Assembly (NCBI RefSeq): GCF_030388665.1
Contig: NZ_CP128846.1
Coordinates: 6,832,501 to 6,896,500, forward strand
Source: Streptomyces flavofungini
Lineage (GTDB): Bacteria; Actinomycetota; Actinomycetes; Streptomycetales; Streptomycetaceae
DNA: 64,000 nt
Direction of reading: 5' to 3'
Part shown: positions 19,952 through 28,923 of the stretch, one piece after another
Numbering within the stretch: position 1 is the first letter of the stretch
Layout: each line of letters begins with the position of its first letter
Notes under the pieces: model-generated
Database searches by the model: none
The model's input: only the letters and a program-made list of their open reading frames with translations
What the model was told of the DNA's origin: nothing
Made by a program: the position numbers and the translations under genes

Positions 19952-20710
19952 TCAGTCCCGCCCGCCGCACAGGTGCAGCATCGCCGCCACCCGCCGGTAG
20001 GGATCCGTGCGCCCGGCGCGGGTCTCGGCGGTGAGCAGTGCCTCAAGGCCGGGGCCGGCGGCCGGTATGTCGGTGGCCTCGGAGAACACCCCGACCCCGT
20101 ACCAGGCGACCAGCGGTGCCGCGATGCCCGCGAGGGACTGCCCGACGGCGTCGAGGCGGTGCGCGCGGACCTCGGCGCCGCTCTCGTCGCGGTAGGTGTC
20201 GGAGCCGAAGGCCGCGAGCGCGCCGGACCAGTCGGCCCGCAGCCCGGGGCGCATGGCGAGGGCGTCGGCGTTGCGCACCACCAGGGACAGCAGTCCGCCG
20301 GGCGCGAGCACCCGGCCGAGCCCGGCGAGGAGCGCGTCGGGCTCGTCGACGTGCATCAGGCCACCGTGGCACAGCACGACGTCGAAGCTCCCCGGCAGGA
20401 AGTGCACGCCGGTGTCCCGCGCGTCGCCCTCGACGACCCGCATCCGCGACCGGATGCCCTCGGGCTCCGCGGCCACCTCCGCGCGCACGGCGGCCAGGGC
20501 GTCCGCGTCCTGCTCGACGCCCGTCACCTCGTGCCCGCCGCGGGCCAGACGCAGCGCCTGCGCCCCGCGCCCCATGCCGACGTCGAGGACGCGAAGGCGC
20601 TTGCCCAGCGGGAACCGCGCCACTATCCGCTCGTCCAGCTGGCGGCCGACCAGCTCGTTCCTGACGGCCGTGCCCGCGCGGTCGGGGCTCGCGCCCCGGT
20701 CCTCGCTCAG
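19952..20710 (-). CDS. Class I SAM-dependent methyltransferase
   Basis: About 252 aa. SAM-binding motif LRVLDVGMGRGAQALRLA (about 38-55), then VVEGDARD, FDVVLCHGGLMHV and LAPGGLLSLVVRN, a typical methyltransferase core resembling SmtA/UbiE types; substrate unknown. No ATG, GTG or TTG gives a sensible start in the right place. The CTG at 20710 overlaps the upstream stop (CTGA), mimicking the usual ATGA coupling, and is my choice with reservation. The frame stays open further upstream but there it shadows the DUF3043 gene. Transcribed with DUF3043. Confidence 0.82.
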   Translation of the reverse strand: MSEDRGASPDRAGTAVRNELVGRQLDERIVARFPLGKRLRVLDVGMGRGAQALRLARGGHEVTGVEQDADALAAVRAEVAAEPEGIRSRMRVVEGDARDTGVHFLPGSFDVVLCHGGLMHVDEPDALLAGLGRVLAPGGLLSLVVRNADALAMRPGLRADWSGALAAFGSDTYRDESGAEVRAHRLDAVGQSLAGIAAPLVAWYGVGVFSEATDIPAAGPGLEALLTAETRAGRTDPYRRVAAMLHLCGGRD

Positions 20711-21306
20711 GACCGGCCCCCGCGCTTGCCCTGCGGCTTCGGCAGCCGCAGCCGGCGCATCTGGAGGCTGCGCATCAGGGCGTACGCGACGGCGCCCTTC
20801 TTGTTCTCGTCCGGGAAGCGCTCGTTCAGGCGCTTCTTGAGCCGGATCGCCGTGGCGACGGAGTCGACCACGATCAGGACGATCACGAAGAGCCACAGGA
20901 GCAGCGCGATGTTCTGCAGCTGCGGGACGCGGACCATGCTCAGGACGAGGATGATCACGGCCATCGGCAGGAAGAACTCGGCGACGCAGAACCGCGAGTC
21001 CACGAACTCACGTGCGTACTTGCGCACCGGACCCTTGTCACGCGCGGGCAGATACCGCTCGTCGCCGCTGGCCAGCGCCTCGCGCTGCTTGGCCATCGCG
21101 GCGCGGCGCTCGTCGCGCTGGCGCTTGGCTGCCTCCTTGCGCGTCGTCGGCGTGTTCATCACGCTGCGGCGCTGGGACTGGGCCAGGGCACGCTTGGGGG
21201 TGGGGCGGCCCTTGGGGGCCTGCGGGTCTCGGGGCGCGGACGGAGAGTCGGTCACCGGGGCCTTGGCTGCCGGGGCCTTCTCGTCCTTGGATCGGCTACG
21301 GAACAC
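20707..21306 (-). CDS. DUF3043 membrane protein
   Basis: 199 aa, conserved in actinobacteria, function unknown. A long charged N-terminal region (residues 1-105, rich in Lys/Arg/Pro/Ala) precedes two adjacent membrane helices (about 117-135 and 138-155) and a basic C-terminal tail. Start GTG at 21306 (MFRSRSKDEK); a longer in-frame start at 21483 would add a Pro-rich stretch unlike a coding region. It is the first gene of the pair with the methyltransferase and divergent from pspA. Confidence 0.85.
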   Translation of the reverse strand: MFRSRSKDEKAPAAKAPVTDSPSAPRDPQAPKGRPTPKRALAQSQRRSVMNTPTTRKEAAKRQRDERRAAMAKQREALASGDERYLPARDKGPVRKYAREFVDSRFCVAEFFLPMAVIILVLSMVRVPQLQNIALLLWLFVIVLIVVDSVATAIRLKKRLNERFPDENKKGAVAYALMRSLQMRRLRLPKPQGKRGGRS

Positions 21307-21638
21307 AAAGCCCAAGGGTACGGGGTAGTCAAGGGGCGCGGGGCCGAAGGCCCCTCTTTGCCAGGGTGGTGGTGGGAGACCGGCGGGCATGGACCGCCGT
21401 TGCGTGGGGAACGATCCCGCAACACCGGACGTCTTGATTATGTGGCTAAGGGGCCTTGCGGGGCGGTTTCCCCAGGGGCGCACCTACTCCTTGCGCCGGA
21501 GAGTCGGGCAGTGCAGTCGTCCTTGGGGATGAGCGCATCCGCTCGCGAACAGTGCGGTAATGGATACAGACCCCGTACCGTGGGTTCTGTTGCAGTAGCT
21601 GGAGCTGGAAGTCCGTCAGAAGGGGGCGCGCGAAGCCC
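21307..21638. other. Intergenic region between DUF3043 and pspA
   Basis: 332 bp without a gene. It holds the divergent promoters. A GGAAC (21409-21413) followed by TCTT 19 bp later loosely resembles an ECF-sigma promoter on the pspA side, but the spacer is too long. The 5' part next to DUF3043 is G-rich. Nothing else is recognised. Confidence 0.4.
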
Positions 21639-22433
21639 ATGAGCGGTGTCATGAAGCGTATGGGGATGATCTTCCGCGCGAAGGCGAACAAGGCCCTTGA
21701 CCGGGCCGAGGACCCGCGCGAAACCCTCGATTACTCGTACCAGAAGCAGCTGGAGCTGTTGCAGAAGGTGCGCCGCGGCGTCGCCGACGTGGCGACCTCC
21801 CGCAAGCGCCTCGAGCTGCAGCTGAATCAGCTCCAGAAGCAGTCCTCCACCCTGGAGGACCAGGGCCGCAAGGCCCTCGCGCTCGGCCGTGAGGACCTGG
21901 CCCGCGAGGCCCTGTCCCGCCGCGCCGCCCTCCAGCAGCAGGTCAGCGACCTGGAGGTACAGCACCAGACGCTCCAGGGCGAGGAGGAGAAGCTCACTCT
22001 CGCGGCCCAGCGCCTGCAGGCCAAGGTGGACGCCTTCCGCACGAAGAAGGAGACCATCAAGGCGACGTACACCGCCGCCGAGGCCCAGACCCGCATCGGC
22101 GAGGCCTTCTCCGGCATCTCCGAGGAGATGGGCGATGTCGGCATGGCGATCCAGCGCGCCGAGGACAAGACCGCGACGCTCCAGGCGCGAGCCGGCGCGA
22201 TCGACGAACTTCTCGCCTCCGGCGCCCTCGACGACTCCTCCGGCCTGGCCAAGGACGACATCCAGTCCGAGCTCGACCGGCTCTCCGGTGGTACGGATGT
22301 AGAGCTGGAGCTGCAGCGCATGAAGGCCGAGCTGGCCGGCGGCTCCAGCACGTCGCAGCAGGCCATCGAGGGCGGTCAGGGTCAGAGCCAGCAGCTGCAG
22401 CCGCGGGACACCCCGCGCTTCGACAAGCAGTGA
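21639..22433 (+). CDS. pspA: PspA/IM30 family membrane-stress protein
   Basis: 264 aa, almost entirely helical coiled coil (about 25-230), matching the ESCRT-III-like PspA/Vipp1 family that coats and repairs stressed membranes. The N-terminal amphipathic helix (MKRMGMIFRAKANKALDRAEDP) is the membrane-binding element. The C terminus is Gln/Ser-rich. Start ATG at 21639 behind AGAAGGGGG. The next gene, pspAA, follows after 43 bp. Envelope stress induction is expected from the family. Confidence 0.95.
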   Translation: MSGVMKRMGMIFRAKANKALDRAEDPRETLDYSYQKQLELLQKVRRGVADVATSRKRLELQLNQLQKQSSTLEDQGRKALALGREDLAREALSRRAALQQQVSDLEVQHQTLQGEEEKLTLAAQRLQAKVDAFRTKKETIKATYTAAEAQTRIGEAFSGISEEMGDVGMAIQRAEDKTATLQARAGAIDELLASGALDDSSGLAKDDIQSELDRLSGGTDVELELQRMKAELAGGSSTSQQAIEGGQGQSQQLQPRDTPRFDKQ

Positions 22434-22476
22434 CGCTCGGGCCGTTTCCGAACCGCGCACGTCCGAGGAGGGCGTC

Positions 22477-22755
22477 ATGATCGTACGGATCATGGGGGAG
22501 GGACAGGTGAAGCTGGCCGACAGCCACTTCACCGAGTTGAACAAGCTGGACGACGAGCTGCTCGAAGAGATGGAGAGCGGCGACGAGTCCGGCTTCCGCA
22601 GGACGCTGCACGCGCTCCTGGACAAGGTGCGGGAGCTGGGCGAGCCACTGCCCGACGACGCCCTGGAGCCGTCCGAGCTGATCCTCCCCGCGCCCGACGC
22701 GACCCTGGACGAGGTCCGCTCCATGCTCTCCGACGACGGACTCATCCCGGGCTAG
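22477..22755 (+). CDS. pspAA: PspA-associated protein PspAA
   Basis: 92 aa, soluble, the small partner found beside PspA in actinobacteria and some archaea and cyanobacteria. It begins MIVRIMGEGQVKLADSHF and ends LDEVRSMLSDDGLIPG. It is thought to modulate PspA. It is co-transcribed with pspA and has GAGGAGG-like sequence before the ATG. Confidence 0.92.
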   Translation: MIVRIMGEGQVKLADSHFTELNKLDDELLEEMESGDESGFRRTLHALLDKVRELGEPLPDDALEPSELILPAPDATLDEVRSMLSDDGLIPG

Positions 22756-22783
22756 CCCCGGGGTGGTCGGAGGGCCAGGACCA

Positions 22784-22837
22784 GGACCGGCCGAGCACGG
22801 GGCGACGGCCGGTCCGGGGCGTGCCACGGCATGCCCC
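22784..22837 (+). terminator. Double hairpin after pspA-pspAA
   Basis: GGACCGGCCG / CGGCCGGTCC (22784-22815) is followed at once by GGGGCGTGC / GCATGCCCC (22816-22837). Two consecutive GC-rich stems separate the psp operon from the sensor-kinase gene. Confidence 0.65.
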
Positions 22838-22938
22838 GCCCCCGCAGGGACCAGGCGTGTCAACGGGTCGCGTCAACGCCCGGCCAGGGAATCCCCTTTC
22901 CGTTCCCTCCGTCTGAGCGGCCCCGTACCGTTTAGTAC

Positions 22939-24195
22939 GTGACCAACTTTGAACGGTGCCGCGGCTGGGCCAGAACGCACCCGTTGGCCGTCGACGCGGT
23001 CCTCGCCGCCGTCGCCCTCGTCTGCATGGTCATCGGCTCCTTCGCCGAGCCCTATGGGGAGCACGGTTCCACCTGGAACGTCCACGCCCCGGGCAATCTG
23101 AGCCTCACCCTCATGGGCCTCGGCGCCGCCACCCTTGTCCTCCGCCGCCGCGCCCCCTGGACCGTGCTCGCGGCCACCTGCGGCTTCTCCATCGTGGAAC
23201 TGGTGACCAGCGGCCCGCGCGCCCCCGTCGTGATGTGCGCCGTCATCGCCCTGTACACGGTCGCCGCCACCACCAACCGCCCCACCACCTGGCGCATCGG
23301 CCTGGTCACGATGGCGGGCCTGACCGGCGTCGCCATGCTCGCGGGCCCCTTGCCCTGGTACGCGCAGGAGAACCTCGGCATCTTCGCCTGGACCGGCATG
23401 GCCGCGGCCGCCGGTGACGCCGTCCGCAGCCGCCGCGCCTTCGTCGACGCCATCAGGGAGCGGGCCGAGCGCGCGGAACGCACCCGCGAGGAGGAGGCCC
23501 GGCGCCGGGTGGCGGAGGAGCGGCTGCGCATCGCCCGCGATCTGCACGACGTGGTCGCCCACCACATCGCCCTGGTCAACGTGCAGGCCGGGGTCGCCGC
23601 GCACGTCATGGACAAGCGGCCCGACCAGGCCAAGGAGGCGCTCGCCCACGTCCGCGACGCCAGCCGCTCCGCGCTCGGTGAACTGCGCGCCACCGTCGGC
23701 CTGCTGCGCCAGACCGGTGACCCCGAGGCCCCCACCGAGCCGGCCCCGGGCCTCGGCCGCCTCGACGACCTCGTCGACACCTTCCGCAACGCGGGCCTGC
23801 CCGTGGAGGTGGCCCGCGGCGACGCCGACCTGTCGCCCCCGGCCGCCGTCGACCTGGCCGCGTACCGCATCATCCAGGAAGCCCTCACCAACGTGCAGAA
23901 GCACGCGGGGGAGCACGCCAAGGCCGAGGTCAGCGTCGTGCGGGTGGGGCCGAACCTGGAGATCACCGTCCTGGACGACGGCGCCGGTGAGGACGCCCAG
24001 GCCGTCGACGACCCGGACCGCGGCGGCGGGCACGGCCTCCTCGGCATGCGCGAGCGCGTCAGTGCCCTCGGCGGGAGGTGCAGCGCGGGGCCCCGGTACG
24101 GAGGTGGTTTCCGGGTACATGCGATCCTGCCCGTCACGACCGCGAAACAGGGCGACCGGGGTCAGACTCCGGTCAAGGGAGGGACGACCGCGTGA
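22939..24195 (+). CDS. NarL-type sensor histidine kinase
   Basis: 418 aa. Four to five membrane helices (about 15-150) act as the sensor. A linker helix is followed by the HisKA_3 motif RDLHDVVAHHIALV (phospho-His about 200), then the HATPase domain (ALTNVQKHAGEHAKAEV, DDGAGED, GGHGLLGMRERV). Start GTG at 22939. The stop overlaps the start of the response regulator (GTGA). Signal unknown; proximity to pspA-pspAA hints at envelope sensing but is not proof. Confidence 0.93.
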   Translation: MTNFERCRGWARTHPLAVDAVLAAVALVCMVIGSFAEPYGEHGSTWNVHAPGNLSLTLMGLGAATLVLRRRAPWTVLAATCGFSIVELVTSGPRAPVVMCAVIALYTVAATTNRPTTWRIGLVTMAGLTGVAMLAGPLPWYAQENLGIFAWTGMAAAAGDAVRSRRAFVDAIRERAERAERTREEEARRRVAEERLRIARDLHDVVAHHIALVNVQAGVAAHVMDKRPDQAKEALAHVRDASRSALGELRATVGLLRQTGDPEAPTEPAPGLGRLDDLVDTFRNAGLPVEVARGDADLSPPAAVDLAAYRIIQEALTNVQKHAGEHAKAEVSVVRVGPNLEITVLDDGAGEDAQAVDDPDRGGGHGLLGMRERVSALGGRCSAGPRYGGGFRVHAILPVTTAKQGDRGQTPVKGGTTA

Positions 24196-24872
24196 CGATC
24201 CGGGTGCTGCTCGCCGACGACCAGGCGCTGTTGCGCAGCGCGTTCAAGGTCCTCGTCGACTCCGAGCCCGACATGGAGGTCGTCGGCGAGGCCTCCGACG
24301 GCGCGCAGGCGGTGCGGCTCGCGAAGTCCGAGTCGGCCGACGTCGTCCTGATGGACATCCGGATGCCCGGCACGGACGGCCTGGCCGCGACCCGGATGAT
24401 CAGCGACGATCCGGCGATGTCCCACGTACGTGTGGTGATGCTGACCACCTTCGAGGTCGACGAGTACGTCGTGCAGTCGCTGCGGGCCGGGGCCTCGGGC
24501 TTCCTCGGCAAGGGCGCGGAGCCGGACGAACTGCTCGGCGCCATCCGGATCGCGGCGGCGGGCGAGGCGCTGCTCTCGCCCACGGCGACGAAGGGCCTGA
24601 TCGCCAGGTTCCTCGCGCAGGGCGAGGGCTCCGACGGGGACGCGCCCGCCCGCAGCGAGCGCCTCGACGCGCTCACGGGCCGGGAGCGGGAGGTCCTGGT
24701 GCAGGTCGCGGGCGGTCACTCGAACGACGAGATCGCCGAACGTCTTGAGGTCAGCCCGCTCACGGTGAAGACCCATGTGAACCGCGCGATGGCCAAGCTC
24801 GGCGCCCGCGACCGGGCCCAACTCGTCGTCATCGCCTACGAGTCGGGCCTGGTGCGGCCGCGGGGCGAGTGA
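24192..24872 (+). CDS. NarL/LuxR-type response regulator
   Basis: 226 aa. Receiver domain with acidic pair DD (LLADDQ), phospho-Asp in VVLMDIRMPG (about 54) and Lys in FLGKGAEPDEL. The C-terminal LuxR helix-turn-helix reads LTGREREVLVQVAGGHSNDEIAERLEVSPLTVKTH in outline (about 158-195). Start GTG at 24192, coupled to the kinase. Its stop is 1 bp from the nadA stop on the opposite strand, leaving no room for a terminator. Confidence 0.94.
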   Translation: MTIRVLLADDQALLRSAFKVLVDSEPDMEVVGEASDGAQAVRLAKSESADVVLMDIRMPGTDGLAATRMISDDPAMSHVRVVMLTTFEVDEYVVQSLRAGASGFLGKGAEPDELLGAIRIAAAGEALLSPTATKGLIARFLAQGEGSDGDAPARSERLDALTGREREVLVQVAGGHSNDEIAERLEVSPLTVKTHVNRAMAKLGARDRAQLVVIAYESGLVRPRGE

Positions 24873-24873
24873 G

Positions 24874-26082
24874 CTACGGCAGCGCCAGCATCCGCTCCAG
24901 GGCGAGCTTCGCGAACTGCTCGGTCTCGCGGTCGACCTCGATGCGGTTGACGAGCTTGCCGTCGGCGAGGGACTCCAGGGTCCACACCAGGTGCGGCAGG
25001 TCGATGCGGTTCATGGTCGAGCAGAAGCAGACCGTCTTGTCGAGGAAGACGATCTCCTTGTCCTCGGCGGCGAAGCGGTTCGCGAGGCGCCGCACCAGGT
25101 TCAGTTCGGTGCCTATCGCCCACTTCGATCCTGCCGGGGCCGCCTCCAGGGTCTTGATGATGTGCTCGGTGGAGCCCACGTAGTCCGCGGCGGCCACGAC
25201 CTCGTGCTTGCACTCGGGGTGGACGAGCACGTTCACGCCGGGGATGCGGGCCCGCACGTCCTCGACCGACTCCAGCGAGAAGCGCCCGTGCACCGAGCAG
25301 TGGCCGCGCCAGAGGATCATCTTCGCGTCCCGCAGCTGCTCGGCGGTCAGGCCGCCGTTCGGCTTGTGGGGGTTGTAGACGACGCAGTCCTCCAGGGACA
25401 TGCCCATGTCGCGGACGGCGGTGTTGCGGCCGAGGTGCTGGTCGGGCAGGAAGAGGACCTTGCCGGTCGTGGCGTCGACCTGCTCGAAGGCCCACTCCAG
25501 GGCCCGCTTCGCGTTCGACGACGTACAGATCGTGCCGCCGTGCTTGCCCGTGAACGCCTTGATGTCGGCGGAGGAGTTCATGTACGAGACGGGGATCACC
25601 TGCTCGGCGATGCCTGCCTCGGTCAGCACGTCCCAGCACTCGGCGACCTGCTCGGCCGTCGCCATGTCGGCCATCGAGCAGCCCGCGGCCAGGTCCGGGA
25701 GCACCACCTTCTGCTCGTCGCCGGTCAGGATGTCGGCGGATTCGGCCATGAAGTGCACACCGCAGAAGACGATGTACTCGGCCTCCGGGCGAGCGGCCGC
25801 GTCCCGGGCCAGCTTGAAGGAGTCACCGGTGACGTCGGCGAACTGGATGACCTCGTCGCGCTGGTAGTGGTGGCCGAGCACGAAGACCTTGTCGCCGAGC
25901 CGCTCCTTGGCGGCGCGGGCGCGCTCCACCAGACCGGGGTCCGAGGGCGAGGGCAGGTCGCCGGGGCACTCCACGCCGCGCTCGCTGCGGGGGTCGGCCT
26001 CGCGGCCGAGCAGCAGCAGGGCGAGCGGGGTCGGCTGTACGTCGAGCTCGGAGCGGTCCACGGTGGACTGGGCGGTGGTCAC
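24874..26082 (-). CDS. nadA: Quinolinate synthase
   Basis: A [4Fe-4S] enzyme of de novo NAD synthesis, condensing iminoaspartate with dihydroxyacetone phosphate. 402 aa, the longer actinobacterial type. Cluster cysteines are visible in VFCGVHF, HPECKHE and TVCFCSTMNR; LGHHYQRDEV and DQHLGRNT are family motifs. I chose the GTG at 26082 (MTTAQST), with GAAAGGG upstream. A longer in-frame start at 26187 reaches into the regulatory region. No nadB/nadC beside it. It shares a divergent control region with erpA. Confidence 0.95.
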   Translation of the reverse strand: MTTAQSTVDRSELDVQPTPLALLLLGREADPRSERGVECPGDLPSPSDPGLVERARAAKERLGDKVFVLGHHYQRDEVIQFADVTGDSFKLARDAAARPEAEYIVFCGVHFMAESADILTGDEQKVVLPDLAAGCSMADMATAEQVAECWDVLTEAGIAEQVIPVSYMNSSADIKAFTGKHGGTICTSSNAKRALEWAFEQVDATTGKVLFLPDQHLGRNTAVRDMGMSLEDCVVYNPHKPNGGLTAEQLRDAKMILWRGHCSVHGRFSLESVEDVRARIPGVNVLVHPECKHEVVAAADYVGSTEHIIKTLEAAPAGSKWAIGTELNLVRRLANRFAAEDKEIVFLDKTVCFCSTMNRIDLPHLVWTLESLADGKLVNRIEVDRETEQFAKLALERMLALP

Positions 26083-26163
26083 GACACACACCCTTTCTTC
26101 TGTGATGAACGCGGCCGGGGCCGCGTCCGAAGTGGGCCGGAGGTCGGCACCACGGATCCTTTT

Positions 26164-26233
26164 CGTCGAATTGACGCTATCTATCATAACTGCTTCACGT
26201 CAGTTTGACGATGGCCATAGTGTCGATGTGACG
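26164..26233. promoter_or_regulatory. Three related 13-bp palindromic sites between nadA and erpA
   Basis: Sites CGTCGAATTGACG (26164-26176), CGTCAGTTTGACG (26198-26210) and TGTCGATGTGACG (26221-26233) share the pattern (C/T)GTC-N5-GACG. A TATGAT box for nadA on the minus strand (26183-26188) lies between the first two. This looks like an operator array for a dimeric regulator controlling NAD or Fe-S genes; the protein is unknown. Confidence 0.5.
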
Positions 26234-26335
26234 CATCCCCCGTGCGGCCCTGTGTGCGAGCATGGGAATGAACACGCCGCTCCGCCGGTTGCAACCGTCG
26301 GCAAGCAGTCTCCGTACAACCCGGGAGAGAAGCAG

Positions 26336-26692
26336 ATGTCCGTATCGGACGAGACCACCACCGTGAGCGACGGCATCCTCCTGTCCGACGCCGCCGCGGA
26401 GAAGGTCAAGGCCCTCCTTGACCAGGAAGGCCGGGACGACCTGGCGCTGCGCGTGGCCGTTCAGCCCGGTGGCTGCTCGGGCCTGCGGTACCAGCTCTTC
26501 TTCGACGAGCGCTCGCTCGACGGCGACGTCGTCAAGGAGTTCGGCAGCGTGAAGGTCGTCACCGACCGCATGAGCGCTCCGTACCTGGGCGGTGCCTCCA
26601 TCGACTTCGTCGACACCATCGAGAAGCAGGGCTTCACGATCGACAACCCGAACGCCACCGGCTCCTGCGCCTGCGGCGACTCGTTCAGCTGA
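26336..26692 (+). CDS. erpA: A-type iron-sulfur cluster carrier
   Basis: 118 aa, IscA/ErpA family, delivering Fe-S clusters to apo-enzymes. The three conserved cysteines are seen: GGCSGLRY (about C47) and GSCACGDSFS near the C terminus. The N-terminal 15 residues are a variable Ser/Thr extension. Start ATG at 26336 with GGGAGAGAAG upstream. It is divergent from the Fe-S enzyme gene nadA, a suggestive pairing. A strong terminator follows. Confidence 0.95.
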   Translation: MSVSDETTTVSDGILLSDAAAEKVKALLDQEGRDDLALRVAVQPGGCSGLRYQLFFDERSLDGDVVKEFGSVKVVTDRMSAPYLGGASIDFVDTIEKQGFTIDNPNATGSCACGDSFS

Positions 26693-26735
26693 GCCGGTCC
26701 GCCCGCCCCGTGCGGGCGACGACCAGGCAGCACGT

Positions 26736-26777
26736 ACGAAGGCGGCGGCTCCCCCCGAAGGGAGCCGCCGCCTTCGT
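26736..26777 (+). terminator. erpA terminator
   Basis: A 17-bp perfect stem (ACGAAGGCGGCGGCTCC and its complement) with an 8-nt loop, 43 bp after the erpA stop. It can also stop the convergent gene ending at 26838. Confidence 0.85.
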
Positions 26778-26837
26778 CGTGCCCGGCTTCGTCTGCCCGG
26801 CTCCGTCGTGCCCGGCCGCATGGCCCAGGACCGGGCG

Positions 26838-28481
26838 CTACTTCTGGGGCGCCGGAGTCCCCTTGCGCGTGCCGTCGTCGCGCGGCACCGCCTTGCCGCT
26901 CTCGGTCACGACCTTCCGGTCGCCGAGCGGCGCGTCCAGCTTCACCGACAGGACGTAGGACCGCGCCATCGCGACGCACACCGTGCCCTTCTTCGTGGTC
27001 GAGGTGACCTTCACCTCGACCTGCCCGCCGCGCTCCTTCGCCGAGGCCGCGAACGTGCTGCACACCCCGTCCGTGAAGTGCAGGGTCAGGGTCCGGCCCG
27101 ACGCCGTGTAACCGTCGACCTTCACGTCCTCGGTGCGGGTGTCCGGGTCACCGGGCCGCACGGTCGGCCCCTCCGAAGGGCCGATCGTGCCGGACCCACC
27201 CGGCGTCCGCAGGTACTTCGGGTGCACTGCGGGGTGCGTCACCGTGTAGGCCTCAGGGGCACCCGCGGGCTTCACCTCGAACAGCCACGACGGCACGAGC
27301 GCCGTCCGCCCGTCCACGAACTGCGCCGCGAGCCCGAACTCGGCGTCCTCGACCGCGATCGGCTGCGGCGTCGGCGGCTTCGGGGACGGCGGGCACGGGG
27401 CGTTCTCGCCGGGGGCGGGCTCGCCGGGCGCCACACCGTCCGCGCCCTGGCCCTGCCGCCTGTCGCCGCCGTCCGCGCCCCGCCCCTGCCGCGCGTCCTC
27501 GCCGTCCGCGTGCGGCACTGGCCGCGCACACCCGCCGACGCCCCCGCGCACATCGCCCCGGCCGGCCTTGTTCAGCAGGTCGAGGGCCTTGGCCGCGCCC
27601 ACGACGGGGTACGTCGCGCCCTTCTCCGGCTCGGTCAGGTGACCGCTGCCGCCGACCACTTGGCCGTCGGCGCCGACCTGCACCCCCGTCGACCAGCCGT
27701 ACGTCGGCAGTCCGGCCACCTCCGGGTCGGCGTTCACCACCCGCACCGCCCCCATGAGCTGGCGCGCGTCGAGCTTCGCGTCGTCCAGGCCGACGGCCTT
27801 CAGGACGGGGGCGGCGGCCTTCTTCGCGGTGGCCTCGCTGACGGCGCCGCCGGAGTCGTCGGCCGGACGGCGGTCGGGGGCCCCGGTGCTCGTACCCGTG
27901 TCGGAGCCCGTGCCCGGGCACCGCTTGCCCTTCAGGCAGTTGTCGCCGCCCGGGGCCGCGTGCCGCGTGTACGTCCACGTGCCCGGCGCCGACTTGCTCA
28001 CCCGCAGCGAGGGGCCGGCGCCGTCGTTGGCGGGCCCGATCCACCAGGCCCCGTCCTTGCTGACCGGGGCGCCGGAGACGCCCAGGGCCTGCGCGAGCCG
28101 CTCCACCCGGTCCCGGGGCACGCCGTCGCGCACCTGGTGCACGGCCGCCGAGTCCGGCCCGTCGGGCAGCTCGCCCACGGCCTTGTACGTCGCGCCGTTC
28201 GGGTCGGGCTCGCCCGGCGCGATGCCTTCGGTGCCGCCGTCGGGGCCCTGGCTGCTGCGGCCGTCGCGGTCGCCCGTGTACGCGTCGAGGGTGAGCGGCG
28301 GCGGCGTGCCTCCGTCACCCGTCGCCGAGTCGCGGCCCCCGTCGCCGTCGGACGACACCGTCGCCAGATAGGCCCCGCCGCCGCCCGCGAGCAGCACCGC
28401 GGCCGCGACCGAGGCGACCATCAGCGGCGACCGCCGCCGCGGTTCGTCCTGCTGTCCGTCCTGCGTCTGCTCGCTGCTCAC
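26838..28481 (-). CDS. Membrane-anchored secreted protein of unknown function
   Basis: 547 aa. A short basic cytoplasmic start, one helix (SPLMVASVAAAVLLAGGGGAYLA, quoted in part: LMVASVAAAVLLAGGGG), then a large extracytoplasmic region of Gly/Asp/Pro-rich linkers and beta-type segments. A low-complexity stretch (about residues 340-395) contains a CPPSPKPPTPQP linker. A GGVGGC and a distant VCSTFAAS/VCVAMARS cysteine pair may form disulfides. No known domain recognised. I chose the GTG at 28481, which has a perfect AAGGAG 7 nt upstream; the longer ATG start at 28556 lacks one. Confidence 0.8.
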   Translation of the reverse strand: MSSEQTQDGQQDEPRRRSPLMVASVAAAVLLAGGGGAYLATVSSDGDGGRDSATGDGGTPPPLTLDAYTGDRDGRSSQGPDGGTEGIAPGEPDPNGATYKAVGELPDGPDSAAVHQVRDGVPRDRVERLAQALGVSGAPVSKDGAWWIGPANDGAGPSLRVSKSAPGTWTYTRHAAPGGDNCLKGKRCPGTGSDTGTSTGAPDRRPADDSGGAVSEATAKKAAAPVLKAVGLDDAKLDARQLMGAVRVVNADPEVAGLPTYGWSTGVQVGADGQVVGGSGHLTEPEKGATYPVVGAAKALDLLNKAGRGDVRGGVGGCARPVPHADGEDARQGRGADGGDRRQGQGADGVAPGEPAPGENAPCPPSPKPPTPQPIAVEDAEFGLAAQFVDGRTALVPSWLFEVKPAGAPEAYTVTHPAVHPKYLRTPGGSGTIGPSEGPTVRPGDPDTRTEDVKVDGYTASGRTLTLHFTDGVCSTFAASAKERGGQVEVKVTSTTKKGTVCVAMARSYVLSVKLDAPLGDRKVVTESGKAVPRDDGTRKGTPAPQK

Positions 28482-28656
28482 CGCATCGCTCCTTAGAACG
28501 CCGAGCCGTCCCTGGTCGCAGAAACCCCACCCAGAGGGTTTCGGCGTACATCGCATCCCCTCTGAAGGGGACAGCGATGGGACGCGGCGGGGGAGCGCAC
28601 GGTTCCCTCAGCGCGCGCCGGGCGGCGCGGCCGGTGTCGGTGCCCGCGCTCCGGTC

Positions 28657-28884
28657 TCAGTGGCCGAAGTCCGGCATCCGGTCGATGACGCGGGCGGACG
28701 CGGCCGGGACCGTGACCCCGTGGATCAGCGACGGCGGCACGGGCGCGGCCACCACGGTCGGCACCACCCAGTGCGGGGCCATGCGGGCGCAGTCGCCGCG
28801 CAGCGTTTCCAGGGTCTCGGCGCGCGGCACCTCCACGGCTTCGGCGGAGTGCTGCGGAACGCTGTGCTTCGGGATGACGGCCAT
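28657..28884 (-). CDS. Small conserved hypothetical protein (75 aa)
   Basis: 75 aa starting MAVIPKHSVPQHSAEAVEV and ending VIDRMPDFGH. No signal peptide or membrane helix. Third codon positions are G/C in nearly all codons, so it is coding. It has a plausible promoter (TTGAAC / TAGTAG) and is divergent from the PfkB kinase gene. The RBS is weak. Function unknown. Confidence 0.7.
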   Translation of the reverse strand: MAVIPKHSVPQHSAEAVEVPRAETLETLRGDCARMAPHWVVPTVVAAPVPPSLIHGVTVPAASARVIDRMPDFGH

Positions 28885-28923
28885 AACGGAACCGTATGCA
28901 CCGCTACGGCGAAGAAGAAAGAC

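Noticed and set aside
21400..21440. ECF-sigma promoter for pspA
   Set aside because: GGAAC and TCTT are 19 bp apart, beyond the usual 15-17 bp spacing, so it is recorded only as a weak hint.
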